The notes under the pieces were generated by a model. It made no database searches, had not been told where the DNA came from, and saw nothing but the letters and a program-made list of their open reading frames with translations. From NCBI GenBank assembly GCA_036270095.1, contig DATBDE010000051.1, positions 1-49,362 of the forward strand: a stretch of DNA of 49,362 nucleotides. The letters run 5' to 3'. Below, in pieces: positions 15,735 through 24,482 of this stretch (its first letter is position 1; each line of letters opens with the position of its first letter). The DNA comes from DATBDE01 sp036270095. Its GTDB lineage: Bacteria; Actinomycetota; Thermoleophilia; Solirubrobacterales; Solirubrobacteraceae. The position numbers were made by a program, and so were the translations under genes.

Positions 15735-17417
15735 TCAGCTGACCCTACCGGTCTCCGGGAAGGCGGGGACCGGAACCGCGGCGACGCGCTCGCGCAGGCG
15801 CTCGAGGTCGGCGGCGTAGGCCGGGGCGCGAGGCGTGCCGGTGTCCCGGTCGACGAGGTTGTTGAGCTCGAGCGGGTCGCGGTCGAGGTCGTAGAGCTCG
15901 TGCTGCGGGCCCGCACGCCCGGCGGGGTCGACGTAGGTCGCGTACTTCAGCCGCTCCTCGCGCACGCAGCGCACGTGGTTGGGCGGCGGGACGGTGTCGC
16001 GCAGGAACGTGCCGGCGGCGTCGTCGTCGTAGGTGAAGCGGACCGCGTCGGCCACCGTGACCTGCGGCGCCGGGTGGTCGAGCACCGCCCCGAGGTCGAC
16101 CGGCGCCCGCTCCACCGCCTCACGCTCGGCGGCGGCACACGCGGCGAGCACCGGGGCCAGGTCGGCGCCGTCGCAGCGCTCCGGGGCCTGCCCGCCGGCC
16201 AGCGCCACCAGCGTGGGCACGACGTCGGAGAGCGTCGCGAAGGCCGTCGTCTCCTGCGCCTGCGGGAACAGGACCGGGTTGGAGACCACGAGGGGCACGT
16301 GGATGGTCTCCTCGTAGGCGTTGAACATCTTCTGGCGCAGGCCGCCGTGGGCAAGGCCCATCTCGCCGTGGTCCGAGGTGCGGACGACGACCGTGCGCGA
16401 GCGCAGCGACGCCGGGTCGTCGGCATCGCCCAGCGCCGCCACGACGCGGCCGACCTTCGCGTCCACCACGCGGTGCAGGTGGGCGTAGAAGTTCACGTAG
16501 GCGCGCTGGGCGCGGCGCGTGCGCAGCGCGCCGATGAACGCGGCCTGGCCGTGGCGCATGATGCCGTGGGCGGTCGGCTTCTCGGACAGGTCCTCGTCGA
16601 AGGTCGGCGGCAGGTCGACGCCGAGGTCGTCCAGCGCGCCGGGGCCGTAGCCGCCCGACGCGTACGAGCCCGGGTAGGCGAGGACGTCGTGCGGGTTGAC
16701 GAGCGAGACGACGAGCGCGAACGGCTCGGGGAGGTCGGCGCCGGCGAGGAAGGCCTCGGCCTGGCGCGTGTAGTCCTCGTCCCAGCCTTGCCCGCTGTAG
16801 CCGGCGATGCCGCCGCCGAAGTGCTCGGCCTCGATGTCCTCGCCGGCGTCGGGCGGGTCCCAATCAGCGAAGCCGAGGTCGCGCTCGATCTTGCGCGCAT
16901 CGGCCTCCGTCCAACCCCGGGGCCGGTCCATCGGCTTGGTCAGGTGCCACTTGCCCTTGAAGGCGACGTGGTAGCCGGTGGCGCGCAGGAGGGTGGCGAG
17001 GTTGGGCGTTGCCGGTGAGAGCTCGGGCTCGGCGCGCTGCGGCGTGCCGGTCACGCTGCGCAGCACCATCCGCCCCATGTTGCGCAGGCCGAGCAGCGGC
17101 GGCACGCCGTCGCGGCGGTCGGCGGTGGCCGCCGAGGCGACGACGCCGGCCAAGCGCGCGGGTGTCGGGCGTGCGCCGCCGTCGGTGTGGGTGAGGGTCA
17201 CGCCGTGCCCCGCCGGCAGCAGGCCGGTCAGCAGCGTGGCCCGACTCGGCGAGCACATGCACGTGTTGACGAAGGCCTGGGTGAAGCTCAGGCCGGTGCG
17301 CCGCAGCTCGGCGTCGGCCGGGGCGAGCTCGCGCACGAAGCTTCCGCCCGGCCAGTGCTGCGGATAGCGCTGCTGGTCGGTGACCAGCAGGACGATGTTG
17401 GGGCGGCGCGGGCTCAG
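15735..17417 (-). CDS. type I sulfatase with probable CTG start
   Basis: A sulfatase of about 560 residues. The formylglycine signature CSPSR (Cys55-Arg59) is present, as is the N-terminal metal-binding strand PNIVLLVTDQQ with Asp14; GKWHLTKP and VRTSDHGEMG follow at the usual distances. The N-terminal strand is coded only if translation begins upstream of GTG 17336. In that frame the first plausible codon is CTG 17417, which overlaps the L,D-transpeptidase stop as CTGA, just as GTGA and ATGA overlaps do elsewhere here. Starting at GTG 17336 would lose the metal ligand. No signal peptide is seen, so it is either cytosolic or exported by another route. It hydrolyses sulfate esters after Cys conversion by a formylglycine enzyme that is not in this window. 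Confidence 0.85.
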   Translation of the reverse strand: MSPRRPNIVLLVTDQQRYPQHWPGGSFVRELAPADAELRRTGLSFTQAFVNTCMCSPSRATLLTGLLPAGHGVTLTHTDGGARPTPARLAGVVASAATADRRDGVPPLLGLRNMGRMVLRSVTGTPQRAEPELSPATPNLATLLRATGYHVAFKGKWHLTKPMDRPRGWTEADARKIERDLGFADWDPPDAGEDIEAEHFGGGIAGYSGQGWDEDYTRQAEAFLAGADLPEPFALVVSLVNPHDVLAYPGSYASGGYGPGALDDLGVDLPPTFDEDLSEKPTAHGIMRHGQAAFIGALRTRRAQRAYVNFYAHLHRVVDAKVGRVVAALGDADDPASLRSRTVVVRTSDHGEMGLAHGGLRQKMFNAYEETIHVPLVVSNPVLFPQAQETTAFATLSDVVPTLVALAGGQAPERCDGADLAPVLAACAAAEREAVERAPVDLGAVLDHPAPQVTVADAVRFTYDDDAAGTFLRDTVPPPNHVRCVREERLKYATYVDPAGRAGPQHELYDLDRDPLELNNLVDRDTGTPRAPAYAADLERLRERVAAVPVPAFPETGRVS

Positions 17418-18397
17418 TGGATCAGCACCGGCGTGCCGATGGGCACGCGTGGATAGAGCGCGATCACGTCACGGACATGCATGCGGATGCAGCCGTGTGA
17501 GGCGCGCGACCCGATCGACCAGTCCTCGTTGGTGCCGTGGATGCCCACCCCGTCGCGGATGCCGAGCCAGCGCGCGCGCAGCGGGTTGTTCGGCGCGCCG
17601 CCGGGAATGACCTGGCCGGCGAGCGTGCCCGCCCACGCTGCGTTAGGCACGTGCCACGCCGGGTTGACCTGCTTGTCGGTGATCGAGAACTGGCCCGCCG
17701 GGGTGGAGAGCCCGGCCATGCCCACCGCGATGCCGTAGGTCCTGACGTGACGGAGGTGCTTGAACAGGCGCAGCTTGAAGTGGTCGCGGTCGACGGTGAG
17801 GATCGTGCCGTAGCGGCGGCGCAGGTCGCGGCCGCTCACCGCCGGCTGGGTGCGGCGGCGCTTGGCTGACAGCGTGCGCGGCGCCGCCGGGTGGTCGAGG
17901 GCAAACCCGACCCGCTTGGCCAGCCGCGACTCGTTGATGCCGATGCCGCTGCGGCCGCGCACCTTGACCATGCGCCGGATGCCGATGCGCACGCGCGCGC
18001 TGCGGGCCGGCCGCCCCACGTGGCTGTCGATCTCCTTCACGAAGCCCTGGACGGCCGGGTCGGAGTGCGCGATGGCCAGCGGCACGTCGTGGACGCCGGT
18101 GCGGCCCTGGTAGAAGGCGCGCTCGGCCGTGGTGCGCGGGTCGAACTGCACGCCGGCACGCTCGGACGAGAGCGCGAACGTCCTCTTGCCCACCGCGACC
18201 TGCACGGGGTCGGCGATCTTCGGCCCGAGCTCGGCCGAGAGCTTGCCCGCCGCCTCGTCGACGGTCAGCCCCGAGAGGTCGACGCCGCCAGCCGAGGTGC
18301 CGGGCGCGACGATGCGCGTGTCGGCGGCGCCGACCGTGGTGGGGGCCGCGAGCGCGGCGGCCACGAACAGGGAAATGAGGACGGGCGTCCTGCCCAT
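17414..18397 (-). CDS. L,D-transpeptidase (YkuD) with peptidoglycan-binding domain
   Basis: A secreted protein of 327 residues. It has a signal peptide (VLISLFVAAALAAPTTVGAA), then a PG_binding_4-like region (GGVDLSGLTVDEAAGKLSAE onward), then a YkuD catalytic domain from about residue 195. The active site is HGT at 287-289 and SRASHGCIRM with Cys303. Such enzymes make 3-3 cross-links in peptidoglycan or attach proteins to it, outside the membrane. ATG 18397 has TACGCT (18404-18409) 6 bases upstream, which predicts a leaderless transcript. The sulfatase start overlaps its stop, so the two are coupled. Confidence 0.92.
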   Translation of the reverse strand: MGRTPVLISLFVAAALAAPTTVGAADTRIVAPGTSAGGVDLSGLTVDEAAGKLSAELGPKIADPVQVAVGKRTFALSSERAGVQFDPRTTAERAFYQGRTGVHDVPLAIAHSDPAVQGFVKEIDSHVGRPARSARVRIGIRRMVKVRGRSGIGINESRLAKRVGFALDHPAAPRTLSAKRRRTQPAVSGRDLRRRYGTILTVDRDHFKLRLFKHLRHVRTYGIAVGMAGLSTPAGQFSITDKQVNPAWHVPNAAWAGTLAGQVIPGGAPNNPLRARWLGIRDGVGIHGTNEDWSIGSRASHGCIRMHVRDVIALYPRVPIGTPVLIH

Positions 18398-18403
18398 GGC
18401 ACG

Positions 18404-18409
18404 AGCGTA
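18404..18409 (-). promoter_or_regulatory. -10 box (TACGCT) of the L,D-transpeptidase gene
   Basis: TACGCT on the minus strand lies 6 bases before ATG 18397. It is identical in sequence and spacing to the box before nei. Confidence 0.6.
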
Positions 18410-18415
18410 CCGCCG

Positions 18416-19036
18416 CTAGGCGCGCGGTGGCTCGAGTGGTCCGAGAAGCAGTGCGAAGAGCTCGGGGAGCAGCTGGAGCGGCGCGGCCTCGGGGTCGACG
18501 TAGTGCTGCAGGGAGAGGCCGGTCTCGAGCGCGATCATGGCGCTGACCAGGTGTTCGACCGGCACCGGGGGCTGGGTGCCGGCGGCGTCGTAGGCCGCGG
18601 TGAGGATGGCCGTGCTCATGGCCCGACTTCCCCGCCACAGCTCCGCCGCCACGCTGCGCAGGCGCTCGTCGCGCCTCGCGTTGGCCATCAGCTCGAGCCA
18701 GAGCTGGATGATCCAGGGGGAGTCGGGATGGCGATTCATCGCGGCGGAGATCTCGCCCACCTCGCGCGCCGTCGGTCGCCGCGTCGGGTCGGCGACGCTC
18801 GCGGCCGCGATCCTCCGCCACTCGCCCAAGACCCGCTGCTCGAGCAGCTCGACGAACAGGTCTTCCTTGGAGGAGAAGTTGGCGTAGAAGGCGCCGCCGG
18901 TGTAGCCGGCCTCGGCGGTGATCGCCTCGATGCTCGCGCCGTGGAAGCCGCGCCGGGCGATCACGCGCCTCGCCGCGTCGATCAGGGCGGCGCGGGTCTC
19001 GGCCCGGCGCTCGGCGCGGGTCAGGCGTTTTGGCAT
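18416..19036 (-). CDS. TetR family transcriptional regulator
   Basis: A regulator of 206 residues. ETRAALIDAARRVIARRGFH, then SIEAITAEAGYTGGAFYANF, then SSKEDLFVELLE form a standard TetR DNA-binding domain. The C-terminal domain is helical, with no identifiable ligand. The gene is divergent from a small membrane-protein gene (start 19066). The 29 bases between them contain ATATTCGATAT, a short inverted repeat that could be the operator, so this pair is the likeliest target. Confidence 0.9.
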   Translation of the reverse strand: MPKRLTRAERRAETRAALIDAARRVIARRGFHGASIEAITAEAGYTGGAFYANFSSKEDLFVELLEQRVLGEWRRIAAASVADPTRRPTAREVGEISAAMNRHPDSPWIIQLWLELMANARRDERLRSVAAELWRGSRAMSTAILTAAYDAAGTQPPVPVEHLVSAMIALETGLSLQHYVDPEAAPLQLLPELFALLLGPLEPPRA

Positions 19037-19065
19037 TGAGGCTTCAATCCAGATAGATATTCGAT
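19037..19065. promoter_or_regulatory. divergent promoter of the TetR and membrane-protein genes
   Basis: This 29-bp AT-richer gap has TAGATA at 19054-19059, 6 bases before ATG 19066. ATAT-TCG-ATAT runs into that start codon and could be a TetR operator. Confidence 0.4.
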
Positions 19066-19512
19066 ATGAGGACGAAGCGCGTGTTGCTGGTCGGGTCGAT
19101 GGTCCTCGTCACCGCGAACATCTGGACCGGCAGCCCGCTGCTCGCCTTGTGGATCGGGTCGCGCGTGCAGCCGTCGAGCGGTCCGAGCATGACCGCCGTG
19201 GGCCTCGTCGCCGTGACCCTCGCGGTCTTCAGCTACGCCTTGGTCAAGCTGCTCGCCTGGCTCGATGCCGTCTACGGGCGCACGACCGGGAGGCGCTCGA
19301 CCGTCAGCCGCCACGTGCCGTGGCTGCGCAGCATGCGGGGCGAGCGGCCCCACGTGGTCAAGCATGCGCGCGAGCTCTCGCCGCTCGAGGTCGTCCTCGT
19401 CACCACCGTGGTGATCGTGGTCGCCCTGTTCGAGGTCTGGTTCTTCTTCTTCTCGCCCTCGCCGATCGACCAACGCAGCGGCCGCAGCCACGACGCGCCG
19501 CTCAGCGGCTAG
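19066..19512 (+). CDS. small membrane protein of unknown function
   Basis: A protein of 148 residues that I do not recognise. Three hydrophobic segments can be seen: VLLVGSMVLVTANIW at the N-terminus, VGLVAVTLAVFSYALVKLLA in the middle, and VVLVTTVVIVVALFEVWFFF near the end. Between the second and third is a basic loop (GRTTGRRSTVSRHVPWLR). It is therefore an integral membrane protein with a short polar tail. It is divergent from a TetR gene that probably controls it. The start is fixed by the TAGATA box 6 bases upstream. Confidence 0.6.
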   Translation: MRTKRVLLVGSMVLVTANIWTGSPLLALWIGSRVQPSSGPSMTAVGLVAVTLAVFSYALVKLLAWLDAVYGRTTGRRSTVSRHVPWLRSMRGERPHVVKHARELSPLEVVLVTTVVIVVALFEVWFFFFSPSPIDQRSGRSHDAPLSG

Positions 19513-19596
19513 CGCGAGCTACGCCGCGGCGGCGTTGACGGCCTCCTCGAGCCCGCTCCGGGATTCCGGCAAACGAACTGGTCCGCAGACCGTGGT

Positions 19597-21141
19597 TCAG
19601 TGCGCCGCCGCGGCGGCGGCCGGCTCTCCGCTCGGGGAGGCCAGGAAGTCACGCGTGCGCACGAGCAGGAAGGTCAGGACGGCGGCGATCAGCGCCACGA
19701 TCGAGCCGATCAGCAGCAGGTCGTTCAGGGCGTCGATGAAGCTCGACTGCACGATTCCGGCGGCGATCCCGCGCGAGCGCAAGGGAACCTGGGCGAGCGC
19801 CCGGGGGACCTCCTGGTTGACGACGAGGTCGGCCAGCGACGACGCGCGCCCGCCCACCAGCGGGGTCAGGCCGCTGACCACCTTGTCCGAGATCGTCGAC
19901 TGGAAGACCGCGCCCAGGGCGGCGATCCCGGTCGCGATGCCCACCTGCCGGAAGGTCGTGTTGATGCCCGAGGCCATGCCCGAGCGCTGCGGCGGCACCA
20001 CCCCGACCGCGGTCGTGGCCAGCGGCGGGTTGACGAGGCCGATGCCGACTCCGGCCACGAGGAACCCGGCCAGCAGGTCGGTCCACCCTGAGTGCACGGT
20101 GAGCCCGTACATCAACAGCAGGCCGGCCGACACGAGCAGCAGCCCCAGGCCCAGCAGCACCCGGATCGGGATCGTGCTCGACAGCCGCCCCGAGATCGGA
20201 GCGACCACGAACGAGGTGACGGTGATGGGCAGGAAGCGCAGGCCCGCCTGCAGCGGCGAGTAGTGCAGGCCGTTCTGGATGTACAGCGTCAGGTAGAGGA
20301 ACAGCGCGAACATCGACGACGACAGGCCGAAGGACGCGATCGAGGCCCCGACGAACGTCGGCACGCGGAACAGCGAGAGGTCGAGCATCGGGTTGGAGAC
20401 CCGCGCCTCGACGACGAAGAACGCGACCAGCAGCAGCACCGCCGCCGTCAACATCGCGACGATCATGGTCGAGCCCCAGCCCTCCGAGTTGCCGCGGATG
20501 AGCGCGAACACGAGCAGGAACAGGCCGCCCGAGAACGTGACCAGGCCGGGCCAGTCGATGGCGGGCGCGTTGGGGTCGCGATTCTCGGAGATGTAGCGGA
20601 GGGCCAGCACGATGGCGACGACGCCGACGGGCACGTTGACGAAGAAGACCCACTCCCAGCCCGCCGACTCGGTGAGCACGCCGCCGATGAGCGGGCCCAC
20701 GGCCACCGAAGCGCCGACGGTGGCGCCCCAGATGCCGAACGCGGTCCCGCGCTCGCGGCCCTGGAACGAATCGGCGATGAGCGCGAGCGACTGGGCGAAC
20801 ATCACCGCGCCGCCGATGCCCTGAACGCCGCGCATCAGGTTCAGCAGCGTCGAGGAGTTCGACAGGCCGCAGGCCAGCGAGGCGAGGCTGAAGATGGCCA
20901 GGCCGACGACGAAGATGCGCCGGCGGCCCAGTAGGTCGCCGAGCGAGCCGGCAGTCAGCAGGCAGGCGGCGAGCGTCAGCGAGTACGCGTCGACCACCCA
21001 CTGGAGGTCGGAGAAGTCCGCGTGCAGCGACCGTCCGATGTCCGGAAGGGCGACGTTCACGATCGTGATGTCGAGCAGCAGCATGAACACCGCCACGCAG
21101 ACCACGATCAGGGTCAGCCACTTCCGGTCCACCTCGGGCAT
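19597..21141 (-). CDS. MFS drug:H+ antiporter, DHA2 (EmrB/QacA) family
   Basis: A protein of 514 residues with 14 predicted membrane helices. The first helix reads LLLDITIVNVALPDIGRSL, a DHA2 hallmark. The loop GSLGDLLGRRRIF matches MFS motif A, and GIWGATVGASVAVGPLIGG in helix 5 matches the antiporter motif. It should export amphipathic drugs or metabolites using the proton gradient. The gene is convergent with 19066-19512 and nearly back to back with the EcsC gene; only 12 bases separate the two start codons, so their promoters must overlap the coding starts. Confidence 0.92.
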   Translation of the reverse strand: MPEVDRKWLTLIVVCVAVFMLLLDITIVNVALPDIGRSLHADFSDLQWVVDAYSLTLAACLLTAGSLGDLLGRRRIFVVGLAIFSLASLACGLSNSSTLLNLMRGVQGIGGAVMFAQSLALIADSFQGRERGTAFGIWGATVGASVAVGPLIGGVLTESAGWEWVFFVNVPVGVVAIVLALRYISENRDPNAPAIDWPGLVTFSGGLFLLVFALIRGNSEGWGSTMIVAMLTAAVLLLVAFFVVEARVSNPMLDLSLFRVPTFVGASIASFGLSSSMFALFLYLTLYIQNGLHYSPLQAGLRFLPITVTSFVVAPISGRLSSTIPIRVLLGLGLLLVSAGLLLMYGLTVHSGWTDLLAGFLVAGVGIGLVNPPLATTAVGVVPPQRSGMASGINTTFRQVGIATGIAALGAVFQSTISDKVVSGLTPLVGGRASSLADLVVNQEVPRALAQVPLRSRGIAAGIVQSSFIDALNDLLLIGSIVALIAAVLTFLLVRTRDFLASPSGEPAAAAAAH

Positions 21142-21153
21142 GATGCCTGATCA

Positions 21154-21801
21154 ATGGGTCCGGCAAACCATTGGCGCCGCGCGCCACGCGAGCTCATCGC
21201 CCGCGTGCGGGCCGACCCCGCGCGGGCGCCTGAGCACATCGCGCTGGCCGCCGCCGACCTGCACGCGCCCGCGGCAGCGGCGTGGGTGGCCAAGCACCAC
21301 GCCCGCGGGGCGACCCACCGGGTGGCGCTCGGCCGAGCGGCCAAGCGCCGCCACGTGCGCTTCGCCCGCGTCGAGGGCGCGGCCACCGGCCTGGGCGGCT
21401 GGACGACGACGGCGGCCGACCTGGTCGCGCTGGCCTGGATCCAGTCGCGGATGATCTTCTTCATCGCCGCCGCGTACGGCTACGACCCGCGTGACCGCAT
21501 GCGCCCGGCCGAGCTGCTCGTGCTCACCGAGGTCTACAGCGACGTCATGGCCGCGCGCGACGCCCTCGACGGCGCCGGCCAGCACATGGCGCTGGCCTAC
21601 GCGCAGTCGCGCATGGCCGGCCGCGGCGGGCGCCGCGACAACCGGCTGCTGATCTCGCTGACCGCGTTCGTGGGGCGTCATGCCGCCGAGCGTGGACTGG
21701 GCCGCTACATCCCCTTCGTGGGCGCGCCGGTCAACGCAATCGCCAACGAGGTCGACACGCGGCGCCTGGCCGACCGCGCGATCCTGTTCTACGGCGGCTA
21801 G
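21154..21801 (+). CDS. EcsC family protein
   Basis: A protein of 215 residues. Features that fit EcsC-type proteins are the small-residue-rich VEGAATGLGGWTTTAADLVA, then LAWIQSRMIFFIAAAYGYD, and RYIPFVGAPVNAIANEVDTR near the C-terminus. EcsC takes its name from the third gene of the Bacillus ecs ABC-transporter locus; its biochemical role is unclear. Two weak hydrophobic stretches suggest membrane association. It starts 12 bases from the divergent MFS gene and ends 3 bases before the convergent response-regulator gene. Confidence 0.8.
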   Translation: MGPANHWRRAPRELIARVRADPARAPEHIALAAADLHAPAAAAWVAKHHARGATHRVALGRAAKRRHVRFARVEGAATGLGGWTTTAADLVALAWIQSRMIFFIAAAYGYDPRDRMRPAELLVLTEVYSDVMAARDALDGAGQHMALAYAQSRMAGRGGRRDNRLLISLTAFVGRHAAERGLGRYIPFVGAPVNAIANEVDTRRLADRAILFYGG

Positions 21802-21812
21802 ATCTCAGCCGC
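21794..21812. terminator. small inverted repeat between convergent genes
   Basis: GCGGCT and AGCCGC are separated by 7 bases, spanning the end of the EcsC gene and the end of the response-regulator gene. A bidirectional terminator is possible, but the stem is short and there is no T-run. Confidence 0.3.
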
Positions 21813-22449
21813 GCAGGAAGGCCAGCACGGCCAGCACCCGGCGGTGGTCGTCGCCGCCGGCGGACAGGTCGAGCTTGCCGAAGATCGCCGTCACATGGCG
21901 CTCGACCGCGCGCTCGGACACGTTGAGCTCGCCGGCGATGGCGCGGTTGGTGCGGCCCTCAGCCATCAGGCTGAGCACCTCGCGCTCGCGCGGGGTCAGC
22001 GTGTCCAGCGGGTCGTCGCGCTCGCGCCGCCCGAGCATGTGGGCCACGACCTCGGGGTCGAGCACCGAGCCGCCTTCGCCCACTCGCCGCACCGCCTCGA
22101 CGAAGCGGTCGACCTCGGCGATGCGGTCCTTGAGCAGGTAGCCGACGCCCTCGGCGCCGTCGGCCAGCAGCTCGACCGCGTAGCGCTCCTCGACGTACTG
22201 GGAGAGCACGAGCACGCCGACGTCGGGCAGCTCGGAGCGGATGACCTTGGCCGCCTGCAGCCCCTCGTCCACGTGGGTCGGCGGCATGCGGATGTCGACC
22301 ACGGCCACGTCGGGCTTGTGGGCGCGGACCTTGCGCAGGAGGTCCTCGCCGTCGCCGGCCTGGCCCACGACGTCGAACCCGGCGTCGTCGAGCAGGCGCA
22401 CCGCACCCTCGCGGAGGAGCACCGAGTCGTCGGCGATCACGACGCGCAT
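21805..22449 (-). CDS. NarL/LuxR-type response regulator
   Basis: A protein of 214 residues. The receiver domain at 1-120 has the acidic pair in VVIADDSVLLREG, the phospho-acceptor Asp in VAVVDIRMPP, and LLKDRIAE with the conserved Lys. The LuxR helix-turn-helix at 150-205 reads LTPREREVLSLMAEGRTNRA, then IAGELNVSERAVERHVTAIF. It is the output partner of the kinase encoded upstream: its ATG 22449 lies inside the kinase coding end (13-base overlap), so the two are translationally coupled. Its targets may include nearby promoters; a perfect palindrome lies at 24521-24536. Confidence 0.93.
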   Translation of the reverse strand: MRVVIADDSVLLREGAVRLLDDAGFDVVGQAGDGEDLLRKVRAHKPDVAVVDIRMPPTHVDEGLQAAKVIRSELPDVGVLVLSQYVEERYAVELLADGAEGVGYLLKDRIAEVDRFVEAVRRVGEGGSVLDPEVVAHMLGRRERDDPLDTLTPREREVLSLMAEGRTNRAIAGELNVSERAVERHVTAIFGKLDLSAGGDDHRRVLAVLAFLRG

Positions 22450-23957
22450 GGGATCTCCGCGCGGACGACCGTGCCCTCGCCGGGCGGGCTGTGGATGTCG
22501 AGGCGGCCGTCGAGCGCCGCCACGCGGTCGGCGAGGCCGCGCAGGCCGGTCCCGCCGGCGGCGTCGGCGCCGCCACGGCCGTCGTCGCGCACCTCGACGA
22601 TCAGGCTGCCGTTGTCGTAGCTGAGCTCGACCTCGACCTCCGTCGCCTCCGCGTAGCGGGCCACGTTGGTCAGGGCCTCGGCGACGGTGAAGTAGGCGGT
22701 GACCTCGATGGGGGGCGCGTGCCGCACGGCGGCGGCGACGGTCAGCACCGTCGGGAGGGCTGCCCGGGTCACGAGCGTGCGCAGCGCCGGCTCCAGGCCG
22801 CCCTCGGTCAGGACCGCGGGGTGGATGCCGCGCGCGAGCTCGCGCAGCTCCCTGGTCGCCGCGGCGAGCTCATCCGTGGCCTCCTCGAGCAGGCGCGCGG
22901 CCTCGTCGGGCGCGCTGTCCATGCGCGACCGCGCCAGGCGCAGGTCGAGCGCCAGCCCGACCAGCCGCTGTTGGGCGCCGTCGTGCAGGTCGCGCTCCAG
23001 CCGGCGGCGCGCCTCGTCGGCGGCCTGCACCATGCGCGCCCGCGAGGCGCGCAGCTCGGCCTCCTGGTGCTTGCGCTCGGTGATGTCCCGGACGTAGCCG
23101 GTGAAGGTGGGCGGACCGGGCAGGTCGATGCGGGTGATGGTCAGCTCGAGCGGGAACTCGGACCCGTCGGCGCGCATCCCGGTGAGCTCCACGCGGCGGT
23201 CGAGCACCGGCCCGTCCCCGGTGGCGAGGAAGCGGGCCAGGCCGGCGCGGTGGCGCTCGCGCAGGGACGGCGGCACGATCAGGTCGGCCATGTCCTCGCC
23301 GATGACGGCGCCGGCCTCGTACCCGAAGGTGCGCTCCGCGGCGGGGTTGAAGTCGAGGATGCGGCCGCGGTGGTCGATGGCGATCACGGCGTCGAGCGCG
23401 GCGGCGAGCATGGCCCGGTTGCGGCGCTCGCCGATGTGCGCGGCCTCCTCGGCCCGCCGGCGCTCGATCGCGAGCCCCATCTGGTCGCCCAGCCCGGTCA
23501 GCGTGCGCAGGAGCTCCACGTCGGGCTCGCGCGGGGCCGTGTCGAACAGCTCCACCACTGCGACCACGCCGCGCACGCTGCGCGCCGGGAAGCACAGGGC
23601 GGTACGCAGGCCGACGGTCTTGGCCACCCGCGCGCGCGGGAAGTTCAGGTCCCGGGTGACGTCGACGATCCAGTCCGGCTGGCCGGTCTCCCACACGCGG
23701 CCGGGCAGCCCCTCGCCGGCCGCGAGCGCGAGGGAGCAGGTGACGCCCTCGAACGGGTCGTAGGTCGGGTCCTCCCACCACGAGGCCACGCAGCGCAGCG
23801 GGGGGGCGCCGTCGGGGCCGGGCTCCCACGCGGCGGCGAAGGCCCACCCCAGCCCCTCGGCCATCAGGCGCAGGACGCGCGGGTACGCGCTGCGCAGGTC
23901 CGCGGCCTCGGCAAGCGTGCGCGCGACGGCCTGCTCGGTCGTCTCGGTGGCGTCCAT
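22437..23957 (-). CDS. cytosolic sensor histidine kinase (GAF-PAS-HisKA_3-HATPase)
   Basis: A protein of 506 residues without membrane segments. A GAF domain spans about 10-170 (GEGLPGRVWETGQPDWIVDV). A PAS domain spans about 180-295 (AAALDAVIAIDHRGRILDFN, ending at TGYVRDITERKHQE). The HisKA_3 dimerisation and phospho-acceptor segment is RRRLERDLHDGAQQRLVGLA. The ATPase domain has YFTVAEALTNVARYAEA (N box), VRDDGRGG and GTGLRGLADRV. It therefore senses a cytosolic signal and phosphorylates the overlapping response regulator. A stand-alone receiver gene starts just upstream (23990-24331). Confidence 0.93.
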   Translation of the reverse strand: MDATETTEQAVARTLAEAADLRSAYPRVLRLMAEGLGWAFAAAWEPGPDGAPPLRCVASWWEDPTYDPFEGVTCSLALAAGEGLPGRVWETGQPDWIVDVTRDLNFPRARVAKTVGLRTALCFPARSVRGVVAVVELFDTAPREPDVELLRTLTGLGDQMGLAIERRRAEEAAHIGERRNRAMLAAALDAVIAIDHRGRILDFNPAAERTFGYEAGAVIGEDMADLIVPPSLRERHRAGLARFLATGDGPVLDRRVELTGMRADGSEFPLELTITRIDLPGPPTFTGYVRDITERKHQEAELRASRARMVQAADEARRRLERDLHDGAQQRLVGLALDLRLARSRMDSAPDEAARLLEEATDELAAATRELRELARGIHPAVLTEGGLEPALRTLVTRAALPTVLTVAAAVRHAPPIEVTAYFTVAEALTNVARYAEATEVEVELSYDNGSLIVEVRDDGRGGADAAGGTGLRGLADRVAALDGRLDIHSPPGEGTVVRAEIPCAS

Positions 23958-23989
23958 AGCTCTTCGCCATTCTCCCCCGGCGGCGACGC

Positions 23990-24331
23990 TCAGGGCAACA
24001 GCGCGTCCAGCGCGTCACTCGACAGCTCGGCCTTGGGGACGAACCCGCAGGCGCCGCTGCCGGAGAGGCGGTCGGCGAAGTCGCTGGCGTCGCGGCTCGA
24101 GGTGAGCACGACCGCGGCGTCGCCGCTCAGCGCCTGCGCGAGATAGAGGCCGCTGACGTCGGGCAGGTGCACGTCGAGGAGGACGACCTCGGGCTTGAGC
24201 TCGGCGGCCGCGCGCAGGGCCTCGGAGGCGTCACACGCCTCCCCGAGGACCTCCCAGCCCTCGGCCTCGAGCAGCCGCCGCGCGCGATGGCGGAAGCCGT
24301 CGTGGTCGTCCACGATGAGGACGGTGCGCAC
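23990..24331 (-). CDS. single-domain response regulator (receiver only)
   Basis: A protein of 113 residues made of one receiver domain. It has the acidic pair (VLIVDDHDGF, Asp8-Asp9), phospho-acceptor Asp53 in VVLLDVHLPDVSG, a conserved Ser/Thr in VVLTSSRDAS and Lys in GFVPKAEL. No output domain follows. GTG 24331 is chosen because the receiver fold begins there; the longer open frame upstream runs through a repeat hairpin (24370-24400). It lies 32 bases upstream of the kinase gene and may act as a phosphate sink, a shuttle, or a protein-interaction switch for the same kinase. Confidence 0.85.
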   Translation of the reverse strand: MRTVLIVDDHDGFRHRARRLLEAEGWEVLGEACDASEALRAAAELKPEVVLLDVHLPDVSGLYLAQALSGDAAVVLTSSRDASDFADRLSGSGACGFVPKAELSSDALDALLP

Positions 24332-24369
24332 CCCCGCATTGTCGTCACTGCGGCGCTCGCGCCCCAGGG

Positions 24370-24400
24370 GGAGAACCGAACCCCGGGGGTTCGGTTCTCC
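24370..24400. repeat. perfect 15-bp inverted repeat (GGAGAACCGAACCCC)
   Basis: The left arm is 24370-24384 and the right arm 24386-24400, with one base between them. The right-arm unit GGTTCGGTTCTCCGCCA (24388-24404) recurs exactly at 24483-24499. Three arm copies within 130 bp suggest a REP-like repeat family rather than a chance hairpin. Confidence 0.65.
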
Positions 24401-24482
24401 GCCAGCGAGCGGGAGGAAAATGCGCATGACGAGAGCCTGGCAGCCGCGGCCTGCGGGGCCAACGGGGTTCACCGCCGACCCC

